Source: Cryomorphaceae bacterium | Lineage (GTDB): Bacteria; Bacteroidota; Bacteroidia; Flavobacteriales; Schleiferiaceae | Direction: 5' to 3' | Assembly: GCA_003445735.1 (NCBI GenBank) | Contig: DMCR01000122.1 | Location: 1 to 15,215, forward strand | Length of the DNA: 15,215 bases | Shown here: positions 6,845 through 13,777 of the stretch, in pieces | Position numbering within the stretch: the stretch's first letter is position 1 | Layout of the letters: the number at the start of each line of letters is the position of its first letter | Translations under genes and position numbers: made by a program | Notes under the pieces: model-generated | Database searches by the model: none | What the model saw: the letters and a program-made list of their open reading frames with translations, nothing else | Told to the model about the DNA's origin: nothing

Positions 6845-9459
6845 TCCTTTGTTTCGGTGGGTTCTTCGGCAGGAGCTTCCTCTGAGCCTTTCTCTAACTT
6901 TGGCACTTCCTTTTTTGCTCTCACCTTTTTAGGCTTAGACACCTTGAAATCTAAATCCTTACCCTTCAGCGTAATCTTGATGGTATCGCCTTCTGCGATC
7001 ACTTTACCAATAATTTTCTCTGCCAATGGATCTTCGACCAATTTCTGTAAAGCGCGTGCCAAAGGACGTGCTCCAAAAGCTTCATCAAAGCCTTCATCTG
7101 CAATGTAATCTTTCGCTTCCTGGCTCATCGAGATGGTGAAACCTAAATCCTCAATACGCTGAAATAGGCCTTTAAGCTCAATATCAATGATTTTGTGGAT
7201 ATCCTCACGAGTCAAGCTGTTGAACAGCACAACATCATCAATACGGTTCAAGAATTCAGGCGCAAATGCCTTCTTCAAAGCGTTTTCAATGACACCTTTT
7301 TCGATATCTCCTTTGTTTTGCTCACGCGCATTGGTTCCAAAACCAACACCAGTACCGAAATCTTTCAATTGACGTGAACCAAGATTTGAGGTCATTATTA
7401 TGATAGTATTCTTGAAGTCCACCTTACGACCCAAGCTATCAGTAATCTGACCGTCGTCAAGGGCTTGCAGCAGCAAATTAAATACATCCGGGTGGGCTTT
7501 TTCAATTTCATCTAGCAAGATGACAGAATAGGGTTTGCGACGGACACGCTCGGTTAATTGCCCACCTTCTTCGTATCCTACATATCCAGGCGGCGCTCCT
7601 ACAAGTCGACTGATTGCAAACTTCTCCATGTATTCGCTCATGTCGATGCGAATCATATTATCCTCTCTGTCAAAAAGCAGTTTGGTCAACTCCTTAGCTA
7701 ACTGTGTTTTTCCAACCCCTGTAGGGCCAAGGAAAATAAACGAACCTATAGGCTTCTTGGGATCTTTCAATCCGGCGCGGTTACGTTGAATGGCACGGAC
7801 AATCTTCTTGACCGCTTCGTCTTGACCTATGACGGTTCCTTGTAATGCCTCGTCCATTTTAGCCAGCTTTTCCATTTCTTGAGCAGCCACGCGTTGCACA
7901 GGAACCCCAGTCATCATTGCTACAACATCCGCTACTTCTGGCTCATCTACAATCTTCTTATTGACCTTGATAGAATCTTCCCATGCTTCTTTTGCATGGG
8001 CCAATTTTGCCTCGAGCTTCTTTTCATCATCACGGAGTCGAGCCGCTTCTTCATAACGCTGACTTTTTACCACGCGTACCTTCTCCTCCTTTATGTGCTG
8101 TAATTCAGCCTCAAGCTCAGTAATGGTATCGGGAACTTCAATATTCGTAATGTGTACACGTGAACCCGCCTCATCCAAGGCATCAATAGCCTTATCCGGA
8201 AGGTGACGGTCAGTCATGTAACGCTGGGTTAGTCTGACACAAGCTTGGATGGCTTCTGGTGTATAAGCCACATTGTGATGTTCTTCGTACTTATCCTTGA
8301 TATTATTCAAGATTTGCACGGTTTCTTCCATACTGGTTGGATCCACCGTTACTTTTTGGAATCTACGCTCTAGCGCACCGTCTTTTTCAATAAACTGACG
8401 GTATTCGTCGAGGGTCGTAGCACCTATACATTGAATATCACCACGTGCTAATGCTGGCTTAAACATGTTTGAAGCATCCAACGAGCCAGTGGCGCCACCA
8501 GCACCCACAATAGTATGAAGTTCATCAATGAATAGGATTATATCGTCGTTCTTTTCTAGCTCATTCATCAGCGCCTTCATTCGCTCTTCAAACTGTCCGC
8601 GGTATTTAGTTCCTGCGACGAGGCTTGCCAAGTCTAAGCTGATCACTCTTTTGTTGAATAATACTCGGCTAACTTCTTTATTGATGATACGAAGTGCCAA
8701 TCCCTCTGCAATTGCACTCTTTCCAACACCGGGTTCACCAATAAGTAAGGGATTGTTCTTCTTTCTTCGGCTGAGAATCTGACTGACACGCTCTATTTCT
8801 TTAGAGCGACCGACGACTGGATCAAGTTTTCCTTGCCCGGCGGAACGTGTGAGGTCCTTACCAAAGTTGTCCAATACAGGTGTCTTTGATTTTTCCTTTT
8901 TTCCTCCCACAGGTGAGTCTTTGCGGCTGCCAGAGGGTGCATTACTTTCTTCCGAATCTGCATCGTCATAAGTCATGGAAGGCGAGATCAAATCATCCTT
9001 AGGCTCTTCAGTCTCTGTCTCTATGTAATTGCTCTGGTATTCACTTTTTACCGCATCGTAAGAAGCACCGAACTGCGCCATAACACCGCTTATAGGATCG
9101 TTGTCATTTCTCAGAATACACAATAGTAGGTGAGGGGTGCGAATAATAGGGCTCTGGAATAGCTTCGCCTCCAAAAAGGTCGTTTTAAGGGCCTTTTCTG
9201 CCTGGCGTGTCAAGGGTAAATTTTTACCATTTGCCGGATTATTTGTCGCATAAGGTGTGCTCAAGCCTTCAATTTTCGAGCGTACCTGTTTTAGGTTCAA
9301 TCCCAAATCTTTTAAAATTTGAATGGCTGTTCCTTCACCTTCTCGGATGATTCCGAGTAAAAGATGCTCAGTACCGATATAGTCGTGACCTAAACGTAAG
9401 GCTTCTTCCTTGCTGTAAGTGATCACATCGCGAACTCTGGGGCTAAAATTCTCTTCCAT
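6841..9459 (-). CDS. clpC: ATP-dependent Clp protease ATP-binding subunit ClpC
   Basis: 872 residues, a Hsp100/AAA+ unfoldase that feeds proteins to ClpP. In order: a double Clp-N repeat domain (about 1-145, starting NFSPRVRDVI), a Ser/acidic/Lys-rich linker (about 150-205), AAA-1 with Walker A GEPGVGKS (241-248) and Walker B acidic pair D312-E313, a UVR-type middle coiled coil (about 450-490, with SQRYEEAARLRD), AAA-2 with Walker A GPTGVGKT (578-585) and Walker B D650-E651, and a VGF loop (705-707) that matches the ClpP-docking tripeptide of ClpC. The UVR middle region separates ClpC from ClpA and from ClpB. The Lys/Glu-rich C-terminal tail makes it longer than B. subtilis ClpC (about 810). 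The start has no Shine-Dalgarno. The gene stands alone, transcribed divergently from gyrA; no clpP is in the window. Confidence 0.97.
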   Translation of the reverse strand: MEENFSPRVRDVITYSKEEALRLGHDYIGTEHLLLGIIREGEGTAIQILKDLGLNLKQVRSKIEGLSTPYATNNPANGKNLPLTRQAEKALKTTFLEAKLFQSPIIRTPHLLLCILRNDNDPISGVMAQFGASYDAVKSEYQSNYIETETEEPKDDLISPSMTYDDADSEESNAPSGSRKDSPVGGKKEKSKTPVLDNFGKDLTRSAGQGKLDPVVGRSKEIERVSQILSRRKKNNPLLIGEPGVGKSAIAEGLALRIINKEVSRVLFNKRVISLDLASLVAGTKYRGQFEERMKALMNELEKNDDIILFIDELHTIVGAGGATGSLDASNMFKPALARGDIQCIGATTLDEYRQFIEKDGALERRFQKVTVDPTSMEETVQILNNIKDKYEEHHNVAYTPEAIQACVRLTQRYMTDRHLPDKAIDALDEAGSRVHITNIEVPDTITELEAELQHIKEEKVRVVKSQRYEEAARLRDDEKKLEAKLAHAKEAWEDSIKVNKKIVDEPEVADVVAMMTGVPVQRVAAQEMEKLAKMDEALQGTVIGQDEAVKKIVRAIQRNRAGLKDPKKPIGSFIFLGPTGVGKTQLAKELTKLLFDREDNMIRIDMSEYMEKFAISRLVGAPPGYVGYEEGGQLTERVRRKPYSVILLDEIEKAHPDVFNLLLQALDDGQITDSLGRKVDFKNTIIIMTSNLGSRQLKDFGTGVGFGTNAREQNKGDIEKGVIENALKKAFAPEFLNRIDDVVLFNSLTREDIHKIIDIELKGLFQRIEDLGFTISMSQEAKDYIADEGFDEAFGARPLARALQKLVEDPLAEKIIGKVIAEGDTIKITLKGKDLDFKVSKPKKVRAKKEVPKLEKGSEEAPAEEPTETKD

Positions 9460-9517
9460 ATTGTGCTGGTTGTTTTACCGTCTAAATCATTGCACATAGC
9501 GTGCCATTCTTTCTTTT

Positions 9518-9525
9518 CAAATCTA
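9518..9525 (-). promoter_or_regulatory. clpC -7 promoter box (TAnnTTTG)
   Basis: TAGATTTG on the minus strand matches the Bacteroidota -7 consensus at every fixed position, 58 nt before the clpC ATG. It overlaps the left arm of the AATCT/AGATT inverted repeat, so a repressor bound there would block it (inference). No -33 TTG is evident. Confidence 0.45.
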
Positions 9526-9639
9526 ATATCAGATTCGACCCGATTTACCCCTACTCACAGAACGATTTGTTAACATTCGAATGTGGAAAAAAGGCGCAAG
9601 TTCACAAGGCTTACAAGGAATTAACGGGGGCTGAAAAGG

Positions 9640-9647
9640 TATATTTG
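9640..9647 (+). promoter_or_regulatory. gyrA -7 promoter box (TAnnTTTG)
   Basis: TATATTTG matches the Bacteroidota sigma-70-type -7 consensus at every fixed position. It is 46 nt upstream of the gyrA ATG, predicting a leader of roughly 40 nt. No clear TTG lies 17-23 nt upstream, so the call rests on the -7 box and its location. Confidence 0.5.
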
Positions 9648-9663
9648 AAAATTACGAAAAAAC

Positions 9664-9677
9664 GCGGCTCTCGCCGC
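9664..9677 (+). other. Small GC hairpin in the gyrA leader
   Basis: GCGGC-TCTC-GCCGC forms a 5-bp all-GC stem with a 4-nt loop, ending 16 nt before the gyrA start. In the A/T-rich leader it stands out and could affect ribosome access or mRNA stability. No U-run follows, so it is not a terminator. Confidence 0.35.
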
Positions 9678-9693
9678 CTTAAATACTGACAAT

Positions 9694-12243
9694 ATGGCGC
9701 AGGGAGAAAAAATTATCCCCATAAATATTGAGGAGCAGATGAAGAGCTCCTACATCGACTACTCCATGTCGGTGATTGTTTCTCGTGCTTTACCTGATGT
9801 TCGCGATGGTTTGAAACCCGTTCACAGACGTGTGCTCTATGGTATGCACGACATGGGGGTGACTAGCACCAAAGCCTACAAGAAATCTGCCCGGGTAGTA
9901 GGTGATGTCTTGGGTAAGTACCACCCGCATGGTGATAGCTCCGTTTATGATACAATGGTGCGTATGGCCCAAGATTGGTCATTACGCTACATGTTGGTTG
10001 ATGGCCAAGGTAACTTTGGTTCGGTTGATGGTGATAGCCCGGCTGCAATGCGCTACACGGAGGTTCGTATGCGCAAAATTGCAGAGGACATGCTATCTGA
10101 TATAGATAAGGATACTGTTGACTGGCAGCTAAACTTTGATGATTCCCTTAAAGAGCCTACGGTACTACCAACGAGGATTCCAGGATTGTTGGTTAACGGT
10201 GCTTCTGGTATTGCCGTAGGTATGGCGACGAACATGCCACCGCACAATTTGACAGAAAGTATTGATGCTATCAATTCCTACATCGATGATAATGAAATCG
10301 AAGTAGATGGTTTGATGCAACATATCAGTGCACCAGATTTCCCGACCGGAGGAACCATTTATGGTTATGAAGGTGTTCGCGATGCCTTCCATACAGGACG
10401 TGGTCGTATCGTACTTCGTGGTAAAGCTGTTATTGAAGAGGTCAAAGGCCGGGAATGTATCATCGTTACTGAGATCCCGTATTTGGTGAACAAAGCAGAT
10501 ATGATCAAGAAGACAGCGGAATTGGTCAATGATAAAAAGCTTGAAGGTATTTCCGATATACGTGATGAGAGTGACCGTAAGGGAATGCGTATCGTATACG
10601 TTTTAAAGCGTGATGCTGTGCCAAACGTAGTGCTCAACAAGCTTTACAAATACACCCAGCTACAGAGCTCATTCTCTGTAAATAACATCGCACTCGTCAA
10701 TGGTCGTCCAGAGCTATTAAACCTCAAGGACATGATTCGTCATTTCGTTGACCATAGACATGAAGTTGTCGTACGTCGTACCGAATACGAATTAAAGCAA
10801 GCTGAAAAGCGTGCACACGTACTTGAAGGCTTACTCATCGCCATCGATAATCTCGATGCAGCTATCAAACTCATCCGGGCTTCTTCAACACCTGAAGATG
10901 CGAAGACCGGCTTGATGGCTGAATTCAAACTCAGTGAAATTCAAGCGAAAGCTATCTTAGACATGCGTCTTCAAAAGCTTACTGGTCTTGAGCGTGATAA
11001 GATAAAAGCTGAGTACGAGGAGTTGATGAAGACCATCGAATATCTGAAGAGCATCTTGAATGATAAAGCATTGCGCATGTCTATTATCAAAGAGGAGCTC
11101 GAAGAAGTTAAGGATAAGTTTGGTGACGATCGTAAAACAGATATTGAATACTCAGGCGGTGATGTCAGTATTGAAGATATGATTCCAGATACTGAGGTGG
11201 TAATTACTATTTCTCATGCCGGATATGTCAAGCGTACTCCATTAACCGAATACAAGAAGCAAAATCGTGGGGGAGTGGGCGCCAAAGCCGCAAGCACCCG
11301 AGATCAGGACTTTATTGAGCACGTCTTTGTCGCTACAAACCACCAGTATATGTTGTTCTTCACTGAGCAAGGACGCTGTTTCTGGATGCGCGTATTTGAA
11401 ATTCCGGAAGGAACACGTCAGAGCAAGGGCAGGGCCATTCAAAACTTAATCAACCTACCACAAGATGATAAGGTTCTGGCATTCATCAATGTGTTGAACC
11501 TCAAAGACGAGGAGTATATTAACAATCACTATATTGTGATGTGTACTAAGCAGGGAATTATCAAGAAGACCAGCTTAGAGGCATATTCTCGCCCACGTGT
11601 TAATGGTATTAATGCCATTACCGTAAGGGAAGGAGATACCTTATTAGAAGCGAAATTGACCAATGGCGAACAAGATATCATGCTCGCGGTAAAAAGTGGC
11701 AAAGCCATTCGGTTCCCAGAAATCAAAGTACGTAGTATGGGACGAAACGCCTCCGGTGTGCGCGCCATTACCGTGAACGGTGAAAACGATGAAGTAGTTG
11801 GTATGATCGTCGTTGAAGAAGGCGACGGATTCGATGTAATGGTTGTAAGTGAGCAAGGTTATGGAAAGAGATCTGCCCTTGAAGATTATCGCATCACTAA
11901 CCGTGGCGGAAAGGGTGTGAAGACTATTACCGTGACAGATAAGACTGGTGAATTGGTCAGCTTAAAAGCTGTTACAGATGAGGATGATTTAATGATTATC
12001 ACAAAGAAAGGTACTATGATTCGTATGGGTGTAGATACGCTGCGTGTCATGGGTCGAGCGACTCAAGGCGTTCGATTGATCACCTTGCGCAAAGGCGACG
12101 AGATTGCTTCCATCGCTAAAGTTCCTGCATCTGATGAAGAAGAGGATCAATTAATGGATACGGAAGGGGTAACAAACACCACAAATAGTGATGCTCCGGC
12201 TGCTGCTGCAGAAGGTGGGGAGGAATCTACTTCTGAAGAATAA
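9694..12243 (+). CDS. gyrA: DNA gyrase subunit A
   Basis: 849 residues. GyrA cuts and rejoins DNA in the A2B2 gyrase that introduces negative supercoils. The N-terminus runs IDYSMSVIVSRALPDVRDGLKPVHRR, then the quinolone region GDVLGKYHPHGDSSVYD and the catalytic tyrosine Y121 in AMRYTE (E. coli Y122). The positions matching E. coli S83 and D87 are S82 and D86, the susceptible residues. A coiled-coil/tower region is followed by a six-bladed C-terminal DNA-wrapping domain containing QNRGGVG at 523-529, a variant of the GyrA box (canonical QRRGGKG); this and the gyrase-type blades favour GyrA over ParC. The protein ends in a Ser/Glu-rich acidic tail of about 40 residues, like tails that tune wrapping in E. 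coli GyrA. The start is fixed by family alignment and has no Shine-Dalgarno. A TPR gene follows after 68 nt; gyrB is not in the window. Confidence 0.98.
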   Translation: MAQGEKIIPINIEEQMKSSYIDYSMSVIVSRALPDVRDGLKPVHRRVLYGMHDMGVTSTKAYKKSARVVGDVLGKYHPHGDSSVYDTMVRMAQDWSLRYMLVDGQGNFGSVDGDSPAAMRYTEVRMRKIAEDMLSDIDKDTVDWQLNFDDSLKEPTVLPTRIPGLLVNGASGIAVGMATNMPPHNLTESIDAINSYIDDNEIEVDGLMQHISAPDFPTGGTIYGYEGVRDAFHTGRGRIVLRGKAVIEEVKGRECIIVTEIPYLVNKADMIKKTAELVNDKKLEGISDIRDESDRKGMRIVYVLKRDAVPNVVLNKLYKYTQLQSSFSVNNIALVNGRPELLNLKDMIRHFVDHRHEVVVRRTEYELKQAEKRAHVLEGLLIAIDNLDAAIKLIRASSTPEDAKTGLMAEFKLSEIQAKAILDMRLQKLTGLERDKIKAEYEELMKTIEYLKSILNDKALRMSIIKEELEEVKDKFGDDRKTDIEYSGGDVSIEDMIPDTEVVITISHAGYVKRTPLTEYKKQNRGGVGAKAASTRDQDFIEHVFVATNHQYMLFFTEQGRCFWMRVFEIPEGTRQSKGRAIQNLINLPQDDKVLAFINVLNLKDEEYINNHYIVMCTKQGIIKKTSLEAYSRPRVNGINAITVREGDTLLEAKLTNGEQDIMLAVKSGKAIRFPEIKVRSMGRNASGVRAITVNGENDEVVGMIVVEEGDGFDVMVVSEQGYGKRSALEDYRITNRGGKGVKTITVTDKTGELVSLKAVTDEDDLMIITKKGTMIRMGVDTLRVMGRATQGVRLITLRKGDEIASIAKVPASDEEEDQLMDTEGVTNTTNSDAPAAAAEGGEESTSEE

Positions 12244-12260
12244 GTAATCTTGGCGCAATG

Positions 12261-12288
12261 TTTGTTTTAACTATGAAAACTACATTTG
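12261..12288 (+). promoter_or_regulatory. Promoter of the TPR gene (TTTG-N16-TACATTTG)
   Basis: In the 68-nt gap after gyrA, TACATTTG (12281-12288) is an exact TAnnTTTG -7 box and TTTG (12261-12264) is a -33-like element 16 nt upstream, slightly below the usual 17-23 nt. Transcription would begin about 15-20 nt before the ATG at 12312. No terminator hairpin follows gyrA, so read-through could also supply the TPR gene. Confidence 0.6.
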
Positions 12289-12311
12289 TAGCCACTTAAA
12301 ATATTAGAATT

Positions 12312-13631
12312 ATGAAAAAGCTACTAGTCGCAGTTCTAACCGCTGCAACATTTATGGCATCGGCGCAAGAAGCTCCGAAAGTGACTAGCGCAATCATCGC
12401 ATTAAGGGGTAATGACCTCTTTGAGGCTAAAGGGTTTATCGATGAGGCAACCACTATTATCGAGGGTAAGAACCAGGCAGATATCAAAGAGAAAATCATG
12501 TCTAAGTTCTACTACAACAAAGCCTTAATTTATTCTAAAATTGCTGCTTCTCCGGATGGAGAAACCAAAGAGTTGGCTGCAGATGCGAATGTAGTTGCAG
12601 CGCAAAGCTTGTTGGATTTGCTTCAGTTCGAAACCACCGCAAAGAAGCAATTCTACACTGAGGATGCACAACGCGAATCAATGAATATTGCTTACAACTA
12701 TCTCGTAGATGCAGGCGCATCTTATGATGCAGGCGATTATCAAGCTGCCTACGAGGGATATATGTCCGCATTTGAGTTTAAGCAAAATGAATTGCTTGGC
12801 ATATTCGCAAGCGTAGATACAGGTTTGTTGTTCAATGCAGGAATTATCGCAGGTTCTGCAGATGATCTCGAGAAAAGTAGTGCAGCCTTCGCGCAATGTT
12901 TAGAAATGGGCTACAAAGGAATCACCTACAGCGCAACTGATATTTTAGGAAATCCTAAGCAGTATCCAAACAAAGCAGCGATGGAAAAAGATATCCAAGG
13001 TGGTTTAGCTACTGATCCATTAGTTGGTGAGGATGTTCGCCCCAGTGTTTACATCAGCTTGATTAACAACGCAAAGAAAATGGATAACATGGACGATTAC
13101 AAGAAGTGGTTGACTGAGGCGCGTGAAACGTATCCAGAAAACAAAGACTTGTTAGATATCCAGTTACAGGCATTCCTAGATGTAAAAGATTATGAGGGTG
13201 CCATGAACAATTTAAACGAGGCCATTGCTAAGAATCCTGAGAAAGGTATCTACCATTTCGTTAAAGGAAACATCATGCAAACTGAAATGAAGGATTTGGA
13301 TGGTGCATTGGCAGAATACAAGGCCGCACTTGAAGTGGAGCCAGATATGAGCGACGCGATGTACATGTGTGGTTTGGTATATATTGATCGTGCAAACGAG
13401 ATCACTGAGCAAATGAACAAGCTTGGCTTGAACGAAACTCGTAAGTACAACCAATTAAAAGACAAGCAAAAAGAAGTATTCGTTGAATCACTAGGATATT
13501 TTGAAGGCGCCTACCAAATGAAACCTGAGGATATGGACATCGTTCGTGCTCTTATGGAAGTTTACCGAAAGGTGGGAGATTATGAGAAGTCAATGGATAT
13601 GAAAGCGATTCTAGACGAAGCGAGCGAATAG
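12312..13631 (+). CDS. Secreted tetratricopeptide-repeat protein
   Basis: 439 residues with a signal peptide (KK, hydrophobic 4-16, probable cleavage after ASAQ at residue 19), so exported to the periplasm. The mature part is helical and acidic. TPR-like helix pairs are clearest at about 294-361 (YEGAMNNLNEAIAKNP, then GALAEYKAALEVEPD and an AMYMCGLVYIDRANEI helix), at about 395-437 (YFEGAYQMKPEDMDIV, VGDYEKSMDM), and more weakly at about 140-165 (GDYQAAYEGYMSAFEF). TPRs bind protein partners; no catalytic motif is visible. It follows gyrA, an order common in flavobacteria (recalled, not checked), but has its own promoter. Its strongly A/T-rich start region and codon choices suggest good expression. 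The specific function is unknown. Confidence 0.88.
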   Translation: MKKLLVAVLTAATFMASAQEAPKVTSAIIALRGNDLFEAKGFIDEATTIIEGKNQADIKEKIMSKFYYNKALIYSKIAASPDGETKELAADANVVAAQSLLDLLQFETTAKKQFYTEDAQRESMNIAYNYLVDAGASYDAGDYQAAYEGYMSAFEFKQNELLGIFASVDTGLLFNAGIIAGSADDLEKSSAAFAQCLEMGYKGITYSATDILGNPKQYPNKAAMEKDIQGGLATDPLVGEDVRPSVYISLINNAKKMDNMDDYKKWLTEARETYPENKDLLDIQLQAFLDVKDYEGAMNNLNEAIAKNPEKGIYHFVKGNIMQTEMKDLDGALAEYKAALEVEPDMSDAMYMCGLVYIDRANEITEQMNKLGLNETRKYNQLKDKQKEVFVESLGYFEGAYQMKPEDMDIVRALMEVYRKVGDYEKSMDMKAILDEASE

Positions 13632-13649
13632 GCATAGTTCTTCAGAGTC

Positions 13650-13687
13650 AAACAAAGCCTAAATATTGCAATACTTAGGCTTTGTTT
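13650..13687. terminator. Bidirectional hairpin terminator between convergent genes
   Basis: A perfect 13-bp inverted repeat (AAACAAAGCCTAA at 13650-13662, TTAGGCTTTGTTT at 13675-13687) encloses a 12-nt loop that is itself nearly self-complementary (TATTGCAATA), so the stem can extend past one mismatch. The A-rich left arm and T-rich right arm give a U-rich 3' side on either strand, fitting intrinsic termination for the TPR gene (plus) and for dnaE (minus). It lies 19 nt after the TPR stop. Confidence 0.8.
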
Positions 13688-13777
13688 ACAAATATACTTT
13701 TTGCTATAATATATATTATGTTAAATAGCATTTTCATAGAACTACTCTCTTTGGTGAATTTGTCTTATTTAGTTCGT
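13688..13777. other. A/T-rich convergent spacer with palindrome
   Basis: This remaining 90 nt between the terminator and the dnaE stop is strongly A/T-rich. It holds a 14-nt perfect palindrome ATAATATATATTAT (13706-13719), flanked by TGCTAT (13702-13707) and ATAGCA (13725-13730) as an outer inverted repeat. No ORF or RNA gene is supported. Confidence 0.4.

Larger units (their letters stand above)
9460..9693. promoter_or_regulatory. Divergent clpC/gyrA promoter region
   Basis: The largest spacer in the window. On the minus strand TAGATTTG at 9525-9518 is an exact TAnnTTTG -7 box about 58 nt before the clpC ATG. It lies within an inverted repeat AATCT-N6-AGATT (9520-9535) that could be an operator. 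On the plus strand TATATTTG at 9640-9647 is an exact match 46 nt before the gyrA ATG. Two direct ACAAGG copies (9604-9609 and 9613-9618) lie where a -33 element or an activator would bind. Neither promoter shows a good -33 TTG. The gyrA leader holds a small GCGGC-TCTC-GCCGC hairpin (9664-9677). Confidence 0.55.

Noticed and set aside
9501..9689. 62-codon plus-strand ORF ending 4 nt before gyrA, possible leader peptide
   Set aside because: The gyrA -7 box at 9640 lies inside it, so the main transcript would not include its start. Composition is that of non-coding spacer and no family is recognisable.
9907..9953. Quinolone-resistance change in gyrA
   Set aside because: The key positions are Ser82 and Asp86 (E. 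coli S83 and D87), the susceptible forms.
9694..12243. ParC rather than GyrA
   Set aside because: The C-terminal domain has a GyrA-box-like QNRGGVG and several gyrase-type blades, plus the acidic tail; a ParC would lack the box.
12244..12260. Intrinsic terminator after gyrA
   Set aside because: No inverted repeat with a T-run is visible between the gyrA stop and the TPR promoter.
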